Source of the DNA: Dirofilaria immitis
Lineage: Eukaryota > Nematoda > Chromadorea > Rhabditida > Onchocercidae
Reading direction: 5' to 3'
Assembly (NCBI GenBank): GCA_024305405.1
Contig: JAKNDB010000088.1
Coordinates: 2,002,001 to 2,066,000 of the forward strand
DNA length: 64,000 nucleotides
A program made the translations under genes and the position numbers. The notes beneath the pieces were generated by a model, which was not told the origin of the DNA, did no database searches, and saw nothing but the letters and a program-made list of their open reading frames with translations. This document shows positions 38,801 to 52,400 of the stretch, piece by piece. How positions within the stretch are numbered: the first letter of the stretch is position 1; each line of letters starts with the position of its first letter.

Positions 38801-41689
38801 ATTTTGATAGCTTGTAATTGAAATTAAAAATCGAAACAAATTCATTTAAATTAAATTTTGTTTCGTTTTTTAATCATTTTTACTTTGAAAAAATTGTGTT
38901 AGTGACTAAATAAAATTAATAGAAATTATGGAATTATGAATTATTGGATGAAGGTAATGGTGTATGCTTTACATGTATTAGTCATGATGGCGAAGGTGGA
39001 TATCCAGGACAGGTTAATTTTGAATTTATTAATAAACTTATAAATTAATGCAGTAATTTAAATTTAAATTCATTATTTAATTAACCATCTATCAAAGTTT
39101 GTCATTCCGTTAATTGTTGATCTTTTACTAATAAAATAAAACAAATTTGTTAAAACTAATTACATTTAAGTTTAATTTCAAGTGAGATCAATTCCTGATT
39201 ATATTTATGTATGTGTAATAACAGTTATGATATTATATTAATTAAACAATTAAATGTATAAAAATTTCAATTCAATTTTTAAAATTTCAACAATTTTTGT
39301 TTCATTTTAGGTGCATTTAGAAGTAACATATATATTAACAAATGAAAATGAAATAGTAATTGATTATCGAGCCTCAACTGATAAATCGACGATATTAAAT
39401 GTCGCCAACAATGCTTATTTTAACTTAGATGGCGAGGTACATTTTTGCAATGTAACGCAGGCTAATTTTATTCAGGATCAGTTACTTGCAGATGATTGTC
39501 AAATTACTGAGTATACTTTGATTATAGTTTATACAATGCAAAAGTTCAAATACACATTATTTATAATAAAATTATCAGATACGGTAAATTTGGCGGTATA
39601 ATCATTTTCTGAAAAGAAATATCCTGATATAATTCGATTAATCATTCGTTTATTTTATCGTTTATAAAGTCCCTTTAGTAAATAATTATTCGATTATTTA
39701 TGAATTAATGATTTAATTTTATAATAATGTCAATTTTGTGAAAATAATTGGCAGTATGAGATGACTAATTTTGTTTCGGAAATTAAGTTAACTAATTAGT
39801 TATTAATGAAAATTTCTAACTTAATATTTAAATTTGATTTTTTGCTGATACTAATCGGAATTTATATAAACTAGCACTTTCAATTAATCAGTTAAAAAGT
39901 TTAAATTTGAAATTTGAGAAAATTTAAATTGAACTTTGAGAATATTTAAATTTTTGCACTAATAGGGGATGCCATCATTACGCGATCACATCATGCAATT
40001 ATACACTCCAAATTATCTTCCAAACGATAAGAATGGCTTTTCAACAGGTAAATAACTTTTATGTAAGTCAATATTGGAAGATTTTTTAAATTTCAAATTA
40101 GGAAATGTTTAATTGGCTTTAATTTGAAGTAATCGAGATTGCAATAAATTTCTTAATCTCAAATTAAGAAGTTTTTGTTTCCCTTAATTCGTTTTAAATT
40201 AGTAAATGTTTATTTTGATTTAATTCAATTTAAAATGAGGAAATATTCATTCAGCTTTAACTTGAAGTAATTGAAATTACAACAAAGTATTTTATTTTAA
40301 GTTAAAAATTGTTTCGCTTTTTAAATTTATATTAATTAAAATTATATTATTAGTTATTGTTTCTTTTTTCATGAACAATTACAAATGTTGGAAATAGTCA
40401 ATTCAATTTTCTTGTTCCACGAAAAATATCCGATCTGTTGATAAACGATAGCAATCAATTAAATTATAATCACGATTTTTGCTTCGAAATTGACAATTTA
40501 AATATATCGAAAAAATTACGACGCATTGCTAGGTATCATTTTAAAATTTCCTATCTCTTATCTCTTCATTTGCTAATTTTTAAAACTTTTTTTCACCATA
40601 ACATTTTATGAAAAATAAAATGGTTTATTAAGATATTTTAAGTTTGATTTTTTGGCAATTTATTATTTATGAAAAAATACATCTTAGAAGATTTCTATTT
40701 ATTAATTAATTCTAATTAATACTATTTTAGTAATATGTCTATTTATTATTATTAATTATTTTTGATTTATTATTAATGAACGAGTTATGTAATTTATAGC
40801 GTTGCATCAATTTCAAGTGGCATCCGAATGACAGTTTCAACAACGTATCCGTGTCTGTATCTAAACATGGGTTCTTGGTTGGATAGACTTGATGGTAAAG
40901 CAAATCACGTTTATGATCGTTATTCGGCTTTTACGTTACAGTGTCGTAGTTTAAGTAATGCTATCAATCAAGTTTGTTTTATTTATTTATAACTTTCTTC
41001 CTTTTTTGTTAATGTAAATTGCAAACAAAATTAGCATAAATTTTCTATCAAATATAGTAATTTCACCAAAAGAAAAAGACGGATAATTTGAATTTTAAAT
41101 AATTAATTTTATATTTTATTAAAGTGATAATACTTATTTCGAAAAGTATGAACTATTGATTGGTAATATTTTGTTTATCACTTAAATGATGATTTGGATC
41201 TTAAAATTAAATAGTTAAATTAATTTATTTGGACTTATTAATCATCATAAAATAGTCATTATTAAAAACTGTTATGAATTCAAATTCATAACAAATTAAT
41301 TAACTAATTCAATGAAATATAGAAAATTATTATGGAATTAATTTAAATTAATCGATTGTAGAATATTTCAATATTCGAATTTTATTATAATCAATAAAAT
41401 TTCTTCACTTCTTTGATTTTATTATTTCATCAAATTTAATAATTAGATACATTTAGACTATTTTTATTTTTAATTTATCTAATATTAAAATTTAAAAAAC
41501 AAAAGTATATTTTTATCGATTATTGATTTTCTATATAAAACTACTCCTGCTGTTATTAACTTGAATAAAATTGAAAATCGTAATCAAAATGGAATTATAT
41601 TTTAGCCACATTTTCCATCAATTATATTGCGGCCGGATGAACTTTATCAGCATCTTACTGTTTACCAATTTGGACTTGACGATGAATAA
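35853..41689 (+). CDS. Aldose 1-epimerase (galactose mutarotase) homologue, probable pseudoenzyme
   Basis: Exons 35853-36048, 38526-38683, 38923-39012, 39311-39510, 40398-40532, 40800-40971 and 41606-41689 join in phase to 344 codons, close to the usual length of about 340. Family landmarks in order: ELLNYGAILMSVLVPD (residues 33-48), GAVIGRVAGYISNGKF (75-90), PPHHMNGGIRGS (104-115), SHDGEGGYPGQ (138-148), NNAYFNLDG (181-189), NHDFC (239-243), NAINQPHFPSIILRP (313-327). True mutarotases interconvert alpha- and beta-galactose in the Leloir pathway using two His and a Glu base. Aligned to human GALM from memory, His107 is Asn109, His176 is Asn182 and Glu307 is Gln307; Arg82, Asp243 and Gln279 are also replaced (Tyr84, Asn239, Tyr280). 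Catalysis is therefore doubtful and a binding role is possible. There is no signal peptide, so it is probably cytosolic. An alternative exon at 39966-40047 competes with the end of exon 4. Confidence 0.85.
37330..38117 (-). mobile_element. Solo Pao-type LTR in intron 1 of the mutarotase
   Basis: On the minus strand it begins tgtcgctaaaatgacga near 38117 and ends near 37330 with the aataaa-like/gatgctgccatt-type end shared with the other two copies. It contains the reading frame starting MAYVVICADSLCNAKCNL that also occurs in the 60 kb copy. Internally the motif cgttaaaatgacga-gaccagag occurs three times and brackets an array of 30-40 nt units (ttacgtg-aaccgtgatt type). No gag or pol lies next to it, so it is a solo LTR or relic. 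It is antisense to the host gene. Confidence 0.72.
39966..40047 (+). CDS. Alternative mutarotase exon
   Basis: Between TAATAG and GTAAAT this reads GMPSLRDHIMQLYTPNYLPN and on to NGFSTG, very like the DH..(Y)LP.D..IPTG segment of aldose 1-epimerases. It joins in frame to a proximal donor of exon 4 at 39436/39437 (after NNAYFNLDGE) but then leaves the next exon (40398) one base out of frame, giving an early stop. The longer exon 4 (to 39510) encodes another version of the same segment and does join in frame. So this is either an alternative exon that introduces a stop, or the true exon with one base missing in this assembly. Confidence 0.5.
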
Positions 41690-41764
41690 TCACTACGACC
41701 GTACTTATTGATCTCATCATTGACTAGATAAAATGTATAGAAAAATCAATGTATTGTATATTTT

Positions 41765-42205
41765 CAATGGGCGATATGTCGAGATGATATTTTTTAAATT
41801 TATTTTTTCAAATTAGCAGATCACTACAATGTAACAGGATATGTATATAGAATCCGAAAGAAATATGCCAAATCCGGAAGACATACCGAGAGGATATTTC
41901 TTAAATTCATACTCCATGTTAATAGATCATATATAATACAAAAGAAAAAAAAGTAAAAATATATGTACCGAATCCGGAAGACATGTCGACATTATGTTTC
42001 TTAAATCTATACATCAAGTTAATAAATCATTTATATAACTGAGCAACGTATATATATATATCAGATCCAAACAACATATACCGGATTCGAATGAGATACG
42101 TTAGTCGCGGAATACATATTGACGTGAAATTTCTTAAATTTGTATTTCACCTTGATAAATCATGAACGATGTAAAGGAAAAATTTGTATACCGGATCCGG
42201 TATAA
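41765..42205. repeat. Four diverged 100-135 nt repeats after the mutarotase
   Basis: Each unit begins like gacatgtcgana, continues tatttcttaaat-ttata, then gttaatagatcat and a variable AT spacer, and ends aatccggaa or ccggatccgg. The array starts within 80 nt of the stop codon, so the first units probably lie in the 3' UTR. Confidence 0.65.
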
Positions 42206-43403
42206 TAAGTTATTTGTTAAATTGAAATATATGAAGCAAATAGCAAATATATAATTATTTTGGCAATTAATATATTTTCCTCATAATTCAAATAATTAAT
42301 TAATAATTTAATTATTGTATGGAAGAAATTCCATTTAATTAGGGATACAACTAATGGATTTATGTCAATTGATTGTAAATATTTCTTTTTCTTTAATATT
42401 TTTCAATTAACCTTTAACCTTTTATTAATTTTGAAATAAAAAAATATAAATGGGTAAATGGAAGAAAAGATGACATATTCATTTATTATTTGTCCTTTTT
42501 CTTATAATTTGATTATTCAAGTATTTTTTTTTGGAAATATTCTCTTTTGATTTAACCTTTGAACCTTTAATAAGTTATAGACGAAAAAAATTTATGAATG
42601 ATTAAAGCAAAAAAAAGAAATACTTGAAATTAATTTACTACTCGTTTTTTATAAATTGAATATTTAAGTGTTTTGATAACCGAATTTGTTTTTACAAATT
42701 GATTATTTAATTATTATTGATTACGATTAATTGTAGAAGATAGATGAACGGTTTGAAATTTTGCCAAGATATATCTTTTAATTAATAAAATCGTTGTACA
42801 CTTCCAAAAGGATTACGTAATATTTAACTGATTAAATAATTAATTCTCCTAGTAAAATGTCTACCTATTTCGTGTTTAAGGCAATAATTATCATTGATTT
42901 TTATATTTGAAATAATTTAATTTGATAATTTGTAATTAAACATAAAAAAAAGCAAAATTTTCAAAACGAAAAGATTATCCAAATTTTTTTACATAAATCT
43001 CGATTACTTTAGTGCAAATTTTTTTATTTAAGTTAAAAATTTTAATTGTTAATTTTTTCTTACTTAATAAATTTAAAAATTTAGTTTTCCAATTGAAATA
43101 AAAGGAAAGCAAAAAAGCTAAATGAAGAAGAGTTTAGAAAGTTTTTTATTTACCGTAATATTTTAGGATTAAAATCCAAATTAATTTTATATCAAATTTT
43201 GATTTTGTGATCTAATCGGTATAGGCAAAAAATTATAAAGTAATTGAATTGATTTTATCGATATTAAAATTTTAGGCATATTAGATTAAATTAAATTTAA
43301 AGAAATGATACAGTAAAAAAAGTTATCGACAACAAACAATAAATGATAATACTATTATCATATGAGAAGTATTTCTCCCGAGATTTTTTTATTTTTGCAT
43401 AAA

Positions 43404-46400
43404 TTAAACAGGAGTTTCCTTATGGAAGGATTTTTTAAAAGTTTTTCTTTTATAATGAAATTGCATCACATAAACGATGATGAGTGTTGCTGATAGAATC
43501 GTAAATACTACTGAAATTGCAAAGTAAGTAGTCAAGAAGTATTGACTTATTATTTTGTAAATTTAATGAAAAAGGGTCATAGGTTAGCAGTCGAATTAAA
43601 AAGTTAAGTATATCCTATCCTAATTTTATTTTTGTTCTAAATTTGCTCCCAAATATCTTTACTGATATTCAAAATTTCTCAAATTTTTCCTCTTACAACA
43701 ATAATAAAATAATTTGCAGGAATTTTCGATTGATACTTTTTTTCTTTTCAATTATTATTTTCGAATTAAATTTTTAAAATTAATTATAATTAACCAATTA
43801 CGATAATAGTCCATGTTATCGTTGTTGGATCATCCATTTCTGGACTGAAATTTTATTCATATCATAATCAAATCTTATCAAATGTTCAGACTCAACCTAA
43901 TAAATTTATGATTGAAATATTTAATGGAGTAATTATTTATGAAACAATTAAATAAATAATTTTATGTTACCTAACAAATTTAAGAATAAGTTTGGAATAT
44001 GAATCATTACAACCTAAATTTTAATCAAAGTTTTATTCAAATTAGTAAATCTTATAACTGAAATGCTAGAATTCTAATTAATAAATTTGAAATTAAAATA
44101 TTAAATGGAATATCTAAAAAAATGAATAAATAAATAATCAATAAAATTGATTTCACGTTACCTAACAAATTTAAGAATAATTTTGAAATATGCATCACTA
44201 CCATCTTCTAACATAGTTGCCTTACCAATATATGGCCATGCGGTATCATCCTTGCGGGCACCTCAAAATTACAATTTTTTTTTGCAAACAGAGAATATCG
44301 CAAAATATTTCAAAATGTATAAATGAATTAAAAATAATTACAAAAAAAATTTATAAATTATTATTCTCTGATATGATATGACATGATAAGATTTGGTATG
44401 ATATGATAAGGAATGGCATGATATGAAATGATATGAAAAATGAAATATAAAAAAATAATTTGGAATATGTACCAATAATTAATAAGTCTTTCTTATTTGG
44501 TGCAGTAGCAACACGTTGTAATGAGCATGGTAATTGATAGTTGTAATTTGGAATTTGATAAGATCCAAATTTCCAACTAACCTTAAAAATAATAAATATT
44601 TTTTGTTGAACTTTAACAATAAAATTAACAATAAATTAACCTTAAAAACAACTAATCTTTTTTGTTAGATTTTAGCAGTAAAATTAATGATAAATTATTG
44701 CTAATATTCATTGCTCAATTTCTTGGCTTTTCTTTCTTAAATTATAATTTTTGCAAATTTTTATTTTATTTAATTTCTAAAATAATAAAGAAAGAAGCCA
44801 AAGAATATAATAATTTTATAGTGTAATACTGTAAGAAAAGATGGCAATTAGAAATTAATTAATTATAAATACAAATCTTCTGAAGTTTTTTATTATGAAT
44901 AAGATTCAGAAATTTTTTTTATAAAATCATTTTCCAGATCAATCTTTCTATACGTAAGATCGATCATCTTCAATAATGCTATTTACATTATGTCAATCAA
45001 ACGGTATTGAAAGATAATTACATTTGCATTAAATTGATTAAATAATATTGTAATGAATATTTATAATAGAAATAAAATTTTAGTAGTAAAAATTAGTAAT
45101 TAATTAATTATTATTACTTTTGTAACTGCACCAAAAATGTCTCATTAATGCTAATCAAATAATTGTATCCACGTTTTAATATTCCAAAATTTTCAAGATC
45201 ATTCATATTAATTTGTTCGGAAATTAATTCTGTTCCACATTCTTCAAATTTTCTCTTTAATAATTCTTCTGTAATTTTCATTGGACGCATTTTTGCGCTA
45301 AAAACTCGCATCTACAAATTATTTAAAATATAGCGTAGAAAATTGTGAAAGAAAAAAATTTTTAAATTAAACCTAAAATTATTTGTTAATTATAATTTGG
45401 TTACGTTTTAAATGGAATACTCTATAACTTGGCTACAATGGAATATTCTAACTATGTACGCTTGATCCTTAAATACTTGATCTTTTTTCTATTGATTTGT
45501 TTTGCTGATTAAATATTATTTAGCAATTTATTTTGATTAATTCATAATTATCAATCAGCTAAAACTTAGCACTGATAACGAAAATTTTTTCGTAACTATC
45601 AGTTATCTTAACTTTTGAGATCTGTTAATTAAATAACATTTAGCAATTTATTTTGATTATTTTACAATCATCGATTAGCTAAATCGATACTAAAAAATTA
45701 TTCGCAATTTTTTTCTCATAATTATTAATTATCTTACTTTTTGAAAATCTTGGCGACATTTTTCAAGAATTTCGCAGTCTAATTTTGCTCCGATTCATCA
45801 CAATTTTCAGATTCCACAAATAATCCCAGACGACCTTTTATTTTTTGTATTGCATATTTTTGCCCAACATCTATAAAATTTAAAAATAATTTCTCCAGTA
45901 AAATAAAAAGTTTTGTTGATAATAATTAATTATCATCAAAAATTTATTTACTTAATTTCGTTCAATAATTGATGAAAAAAGAAAAATTTAAGTTGAAGCG
46001 AAAATTTAAAAAATTTTATTTAAAAAAATTATAGTAATAACAATGGAAATAGGAAGTTATATGAAATATAATTTCCTTAAAATTATTGATTTGATAATTC
46101 GAAAAAAGCTAAACAAAAAGGCAAAAGCTTAAAAATTAGGATTAATTTTAAAACAAATATTAATAATAGCAACAATAATAATAGGATAAAAAAATTTATA
46201 AAATTATTAAAAGGCGAGACATAATTTCAATATTTGTTTAAATATCATTCGATTATTCAATTTCAAAGTTTCCAATTACTCGAATTTCTTTAGTGGAAAT
46301 TAAATTTTTTTCACATTTTTATAAATTCATATGCAATGTGATTTAATATTAGCTTATTGATTTTAAAAAGAAAAACGAAACTTTTATTTTTCTCTTTATC

Positions 46401-49400
46401 GTTTAAATTATTTTATAAATTTTTGCAAAAAAATTTTAAATCATAAAGCTAATTAGATTTACCTATTTTTGTATTACTTAATACTAAATGATATATTCCG
46501 ACATTTTATATCAGAATCAAAATATTCACGTAAATTACGTCTATCACGTTTTTAATTAATTATGAATTAATTATATGAAATGATACTTGATCAATAAGAT
46601 GTTGCCGTAATTTCCTCCAATAAGCATCAGTGATCAATAACGTTGAATGAATGGGAATACCTGTCGTAAAATATGGATCTGAACTAAGGTATTTATCAAA
46701 TGTCATTATTACTTCTTCCATATAATTACTATCTCCCGAAACATTTAATGATAGCGTTACCTGTAATAATTTTCAGGTAAATTCTGATTCCTTCAACGAT
46801 TCATTCCTAATAAAAATTCCAATTTTGAAATTTTATTACTTAGCATACTTATTATTATTAGAATCACTATCTATAAGACAACTGATCAATTTATATGAGG
46901 TAAAGGTTAATTAAAAAAATTTAATTATAAGATTAAATTAAATTCAGTGAAAACAACGTAAATAATCTTTTTCATGATATATATTACGCAAATATAAGAG
47001 AATATAAATTTTGCAGAAATAAATATCAACGGTGTTAATTAATTTACAATTTTCGGTATTTAATTATTCAGCAAAGGAAAACGAAATGATTACTTTTTTC
47101 AATGGATCAATTTTAAAAAATGACATATAAGCAAGACGAGAACGATAACTTTCCAACTTTTGCTGCAAAAAAATTTTAAATTATTTAATGCAATATGTAT
47201 TTCTACAAAATAATTAATTTTTAATTTAATGCAAGGTATTTATGTTAAGTAATTAATTTTCCAATTTCAATTTTTTCGTAAGAAATAAATGATTGGTTTC
47301 ATTTATTTTGCTATCGTAAACTTTCTCAATCTTATCAGCTATCAGCAATTCGTATTTATTGCATCCTTTTTATTATAGAATGAATGATTAACAAAAGGTT
47401 AAAGGTTATCCAGAGCCAATTAAGGAATTATTATCATCCATTTTAGAAGGAATAATTATTGAAATTAAAAATTGAAGAGTTTTATAAAAGAATTTTTCAA
47501 AATATAAAAAAAAATTATATTCTTATCTTGCTATTTTTTAAATTTTTTTCCTTTAACTCTTTTTATTAGAGAAAAACTTCAGTTAAGAATACCATTCCTC
47601 CCTGTCGAGAGCAAATTCTCGACGGCAAACTTTTAGTGCAGCAACATGCAGTACAGCATGACCATCGTTCATAACCAATATCAATTTTCAAATTATATTC
47701 CTTCTTTAGAATAGCATGAAAATGTGTTGGTACCGGTTGATAATCACGAATACGGTAACGATAATCAAATTTACCGTAATCATCTTCTCGACGCTAATGG
47801 AATTTTACGATTATACTTTTCATTTTTGAGTTAAATTTTCGATAATTTTTCTTATCTATTCGCTTTTTCTATTATAAAAACATAGAATCTAATCTAATCT
47901 TTTCATCCTAACCAATTATTAAGAATTAGATGAGATTGATGTGATAAAAGAAATAATATGATAAGATTATTCAATATTTGTTATTTTAATATTATATATT
48001 ATAAGAGATAATACGATTAATTATTTTAATATTATATATTAGAAATAGCATTATTTCATTAATTAGCAATTAGAATATTAGCTGAAAAAAAAATATAAAA
48101 ATAAGCAGTAATCAAATTTCGCCTTTTAAATTAATAATTAATTAATCCTTAATTAGTCAAGAAATCAGCGTTTCAAATAAACTTTTTCAAATTACCAAAA
48201 GCAAGTAATAATAAATATGTTATCATCATTTCATTTAAATTAACAAATAATTTATTCTTAATTAATGTGGAAATTTAGATTTTGCATAAAATTTTAAAAA
48301 TAATATAAAAATTAGAAAAATTAATAACACTTCGGCAATATTTTTATTTTTTCTAAATTAATAGTTAATTTAATTGTAACTTTTCGAAAATTTATTATTT
48401 TTAAAAAAATTTTAGGAAGAAAAGAATGAAAAAAAAACAGAAAACCTCTCGAAAGGAATGATATTTTGTTGTACATTTTTGTTTTTGTTCTTCGGAAAAA
48501 TGTAAACTAAATAAGCATTCCGGTTTTTCATCAATCGGTTCTTCAATAAGCGTATCAACATTAACTATAACATCCGTTTCAATTAATGTACCATCCACTT
48601 GCTTAAATTTATAATCATTAAACTAAATTGAAAAATTAAAATTTATAATTAATAATTTTATAATTAATTTAAAAAAATTTTGCTTTTCATTTCAGATTTT
48701 TGCAACGAAAAAAATTTTTTTATTCCAATTTTAATAATCTAAAAATTGAATCAATAAAATATTATAAATTTTGAAATAAAAAACAAAAACCTCAGCACAA
48801 ACAATCGTCATACTATTAAAATGTGGATAGTATTGTCGAAGTCGTCCCGGATCCGGATTTATTCGTAATCTTCCATCCGGTACTGGTACTGCTACTTCTA
48901 ATTCGCTACTTTAAATTATAATTAATAATTCATTTCCAATTCATTAAACGAATTGCTTTTTGAAATAAATAATATGTTTTTATATATCAAAAATCAAGTT
49001 ATGTACTAATCCCGGATTTAATTGCAATCGACTATCCCCGTTTTGACGTCACTATTTCCAAGTTAACTCACTCTGATTAATTCAATATTTCATTTCCAAT
49101 TTATTGATTATATATTTATTTATTTATGATTTATTCAAAATTGAATCACATAATAATTCAGGACTTAATCAGTGATCAACCATTCAGAATTGGCATTCTT
49201 AGTTTTATCTCATTTCTTCAAATTAATTTAATGATTCATTTCCAATTTATTGAGTGAATTATTTTTGATATGTATATTTATATATTGGATGTATATATAT
49301 TTATATATTGGAGATTATGCTATACGTTTAAATTAATTTCGTATATCATTTCTAATTTTTAATCGAATTTATTTTTGAGATATAATAATGTATATTTCTA

Positions 49401-52400
49401 TATGAAAAATAAAGTTATATAATAATTGTAATTTATATTTTTTTAATTTTAAAATAGCTTACTCAGTAACAACCATTCGATCCCACCAACGATCAGCCAA
49501 AAATGGACCACGAAATGTTGTCCGCTTATCTTCATAATTCGGATCCGTAAATTCTACAAATAAAATCCTAAATAAAAATTTAACTGATGACAATTAAACT
49601 CATGGCTCAAAAATTTTTATTTGGTTGTAAATAAAATATTGCACTTAGTAAAAGCCAAGTTTGGATGATTCTCTCTAAGCCAAAAAGCGAAGAAAAGTGA
49701 AAAGAAAAATTAATAAAATAGATTTTTGCTAACTTTTGGTAGCAAAATTATATAAAAATGAAGCAAATGGAATTCGATGATATTGTCGTTTTGTCAATTT
49801 TGCTTTGCTTGAATAATTTTATCTATCTTCGTTGACTTCATCGTTGAATATTTCGCAGCATTCTGCATCCAATCGGTATCATTTCTGAATGATGCTGAAT
49901 CCGTAGAAGTCGAAGCAAATGTTGTAGTCGGCATATCTTCCATATCTTCGCGTTTTCATCTTCTCGATCTTCTTTCGCGATATCAAATTCATAAGCGGAA
50001 AAAGCTTCGATACGATCACGAAACGGAATTGGCGCAAAAACATCTCTACAATTTCATATGCAAAAAAACTTTGAAGCATTTTTGAAATGGAATAAGTTTC
50101 AAAAATATTTCAAAATTACTGATCAATTATTATTTTAAACTTATTTTATTTATATAGTTTTACTTCTAAATTTAATGTCTAACCTAATTTAATTTTATTA
50201 TTAAATTCTAATTTAATTAATCCATTACAATAATTATTTACTACCGATAAGTTACTAATAATTAGCATATCCAATTAATAATATTTCACATAATGCGAAT
50301 TATTCGTATTTAAAATTAGTGAAATAAGCTTGAAATTTATTGTATTATACTACATAATAATAAATTCTATCTAGTGTTTTCTATACAATTTCACTCCATA
50401 TAATATTATTTTTATTATCTATCCTATTCTTAAAATTAATTTTATAATAATTTACTAATAAATAATAAACGATTGGAAATAATTTTATTTTCCTTTTCAC
50501 TTTTATGAGTGTTTCTGTTAAAAATGAATTTCTTATATTTCAGTCCTTAAGTTTTCTTATTTCAAATATTTGTTTCATCTTTTTGAGATATAAATACACG
50601 TTATTTAAAGGATACTACTAACTAAATGCAAGTGATAATAATTATTTTCAATTATGTATATTTTAAATCTTTTTTAGATATAATTTTGGAACAAATATCT
50701 TATTCCATTTATTCAAGTAAAGTTTGAAAGTTTTCGAAATAATTAATCATAAGTTCAAAAGTTTCTTATATAGTTAATTGCATTATTAAAGTTTCACAGG
50801 AAAGAGCTGAAAAAATTTTAATAAATTCGAAATTTGAACCTTCTTGGGAGCATATAAAAAGTATTGACAATATTAGCTGATGGTAACTTCTTCAAACAGG
50901 TAAAACATGGTACCTGCAACCAATTTTATTTATTTAAATTTAAAAATTTTCACTGGAAGTTTATGAATTTAAAAATTAAAGTTTTAGATTCTTTCTAAAA
51001 AGTATTTTAATTTTAATTAGTATCAATCAAAAAGTTATCAGCAATTAAAGAAATTGATTAACATTTGCTTTTGTATAAATAAACAATTTTAAAAGATTTT
51101 TATTGAATAATACTGTATGGTGTTTGCTACCATACTGTATTTTGTTTGTTAACATACTCTATAATGTTTGTTATCTGTAAATTATTTTATGATGTTTGTT
51201 ACCTATAAATTATATTATGATGTTTCCTACCTGTAAATATACTATGATTTTTGTAAATTATATAGTAATGTTTGCTGCCTCTAACTTATTCCATGATGTT
51301 TGCTACCTGTAAATTATATCGCGATGTTTGCCACCTGTGAATAAGCACTTAGTAATGATCCTGATATTTTCCTGATAATAGGATTTGAATAATACAGTTG
51401 ACATATTACTAAATTAACGATAATTATTTCCTTAAATTTTATTGAATAAATTTGTGTTAGTTAAATGCAAAATTTACTTCATAAGGCATATTCCTTTCAT
51501 GCATTAATGAAATAATCCGTTGATTACCAAATATAAATGGTGCTTTTTCGTTTTCACAACTTAATTAATAATATTAAATTAGCAATTATGTCGTAATGAA
51601 GTAATAAGAAATTCAATGACCTAAACTATGCTAATTAAATTATTCTAATTTTTCATATAGAGTAATTAATTACCAATTTTGATTAAAATAAGAATTACTC
51701 TAACCTTTTAATTCTATTGATTACTTACCAATCTTGACTACAATAAATGTTATTCTGATATTTTAATTCATTAATTGATTACTAAATATTAGTCTAATCA
51801 TTTTAATTGCATTAATTAATTAATTACCAATTTTGATTATAATAAATTTATCAATTATTCGAAACGAAAAATTAAAAAAAAATGTTTACCTTAAAAGCTA
51901 TTTGAAGAAAAATAAAAATTTGAATATAAAATTTGAAATGAATAAAATTTCAAATATTAATATTTTATCCAATAATTTAAAATTTTTAAATTCGAAAAGA
52001 AAAAGAATCAAATTATATATTTTAAACCTACTCTTCACCTAGATGGACAAGATTTCGAAAATACAATCGTTTATGAATAGTATAACCGGCACGTTGTTGC
52101 TCATCTGCTAACATTTCTTTGTGTAACTAAATTTTTTATTTTAAATTTATTTTCACTTACTTGAATATAATTAAAACTTGAATTAATCATTTCGAATTAG
52201 TATAATGATTATTTTTCATTTTTACTAGCTAATATAAGTATTAATAAAATTTATTCAATTTTAAGGCTCGTTTGCATCACTAATGTTCACTTCCGTTATT
52301 AAACGGCTTTCATTGACGTTCACTTCCGTCATTAAACGTCTTTCATTAACGTTCACTTCCGTCATTAAACGTCTTTCATTGACGTTCACTTCCATCATTA

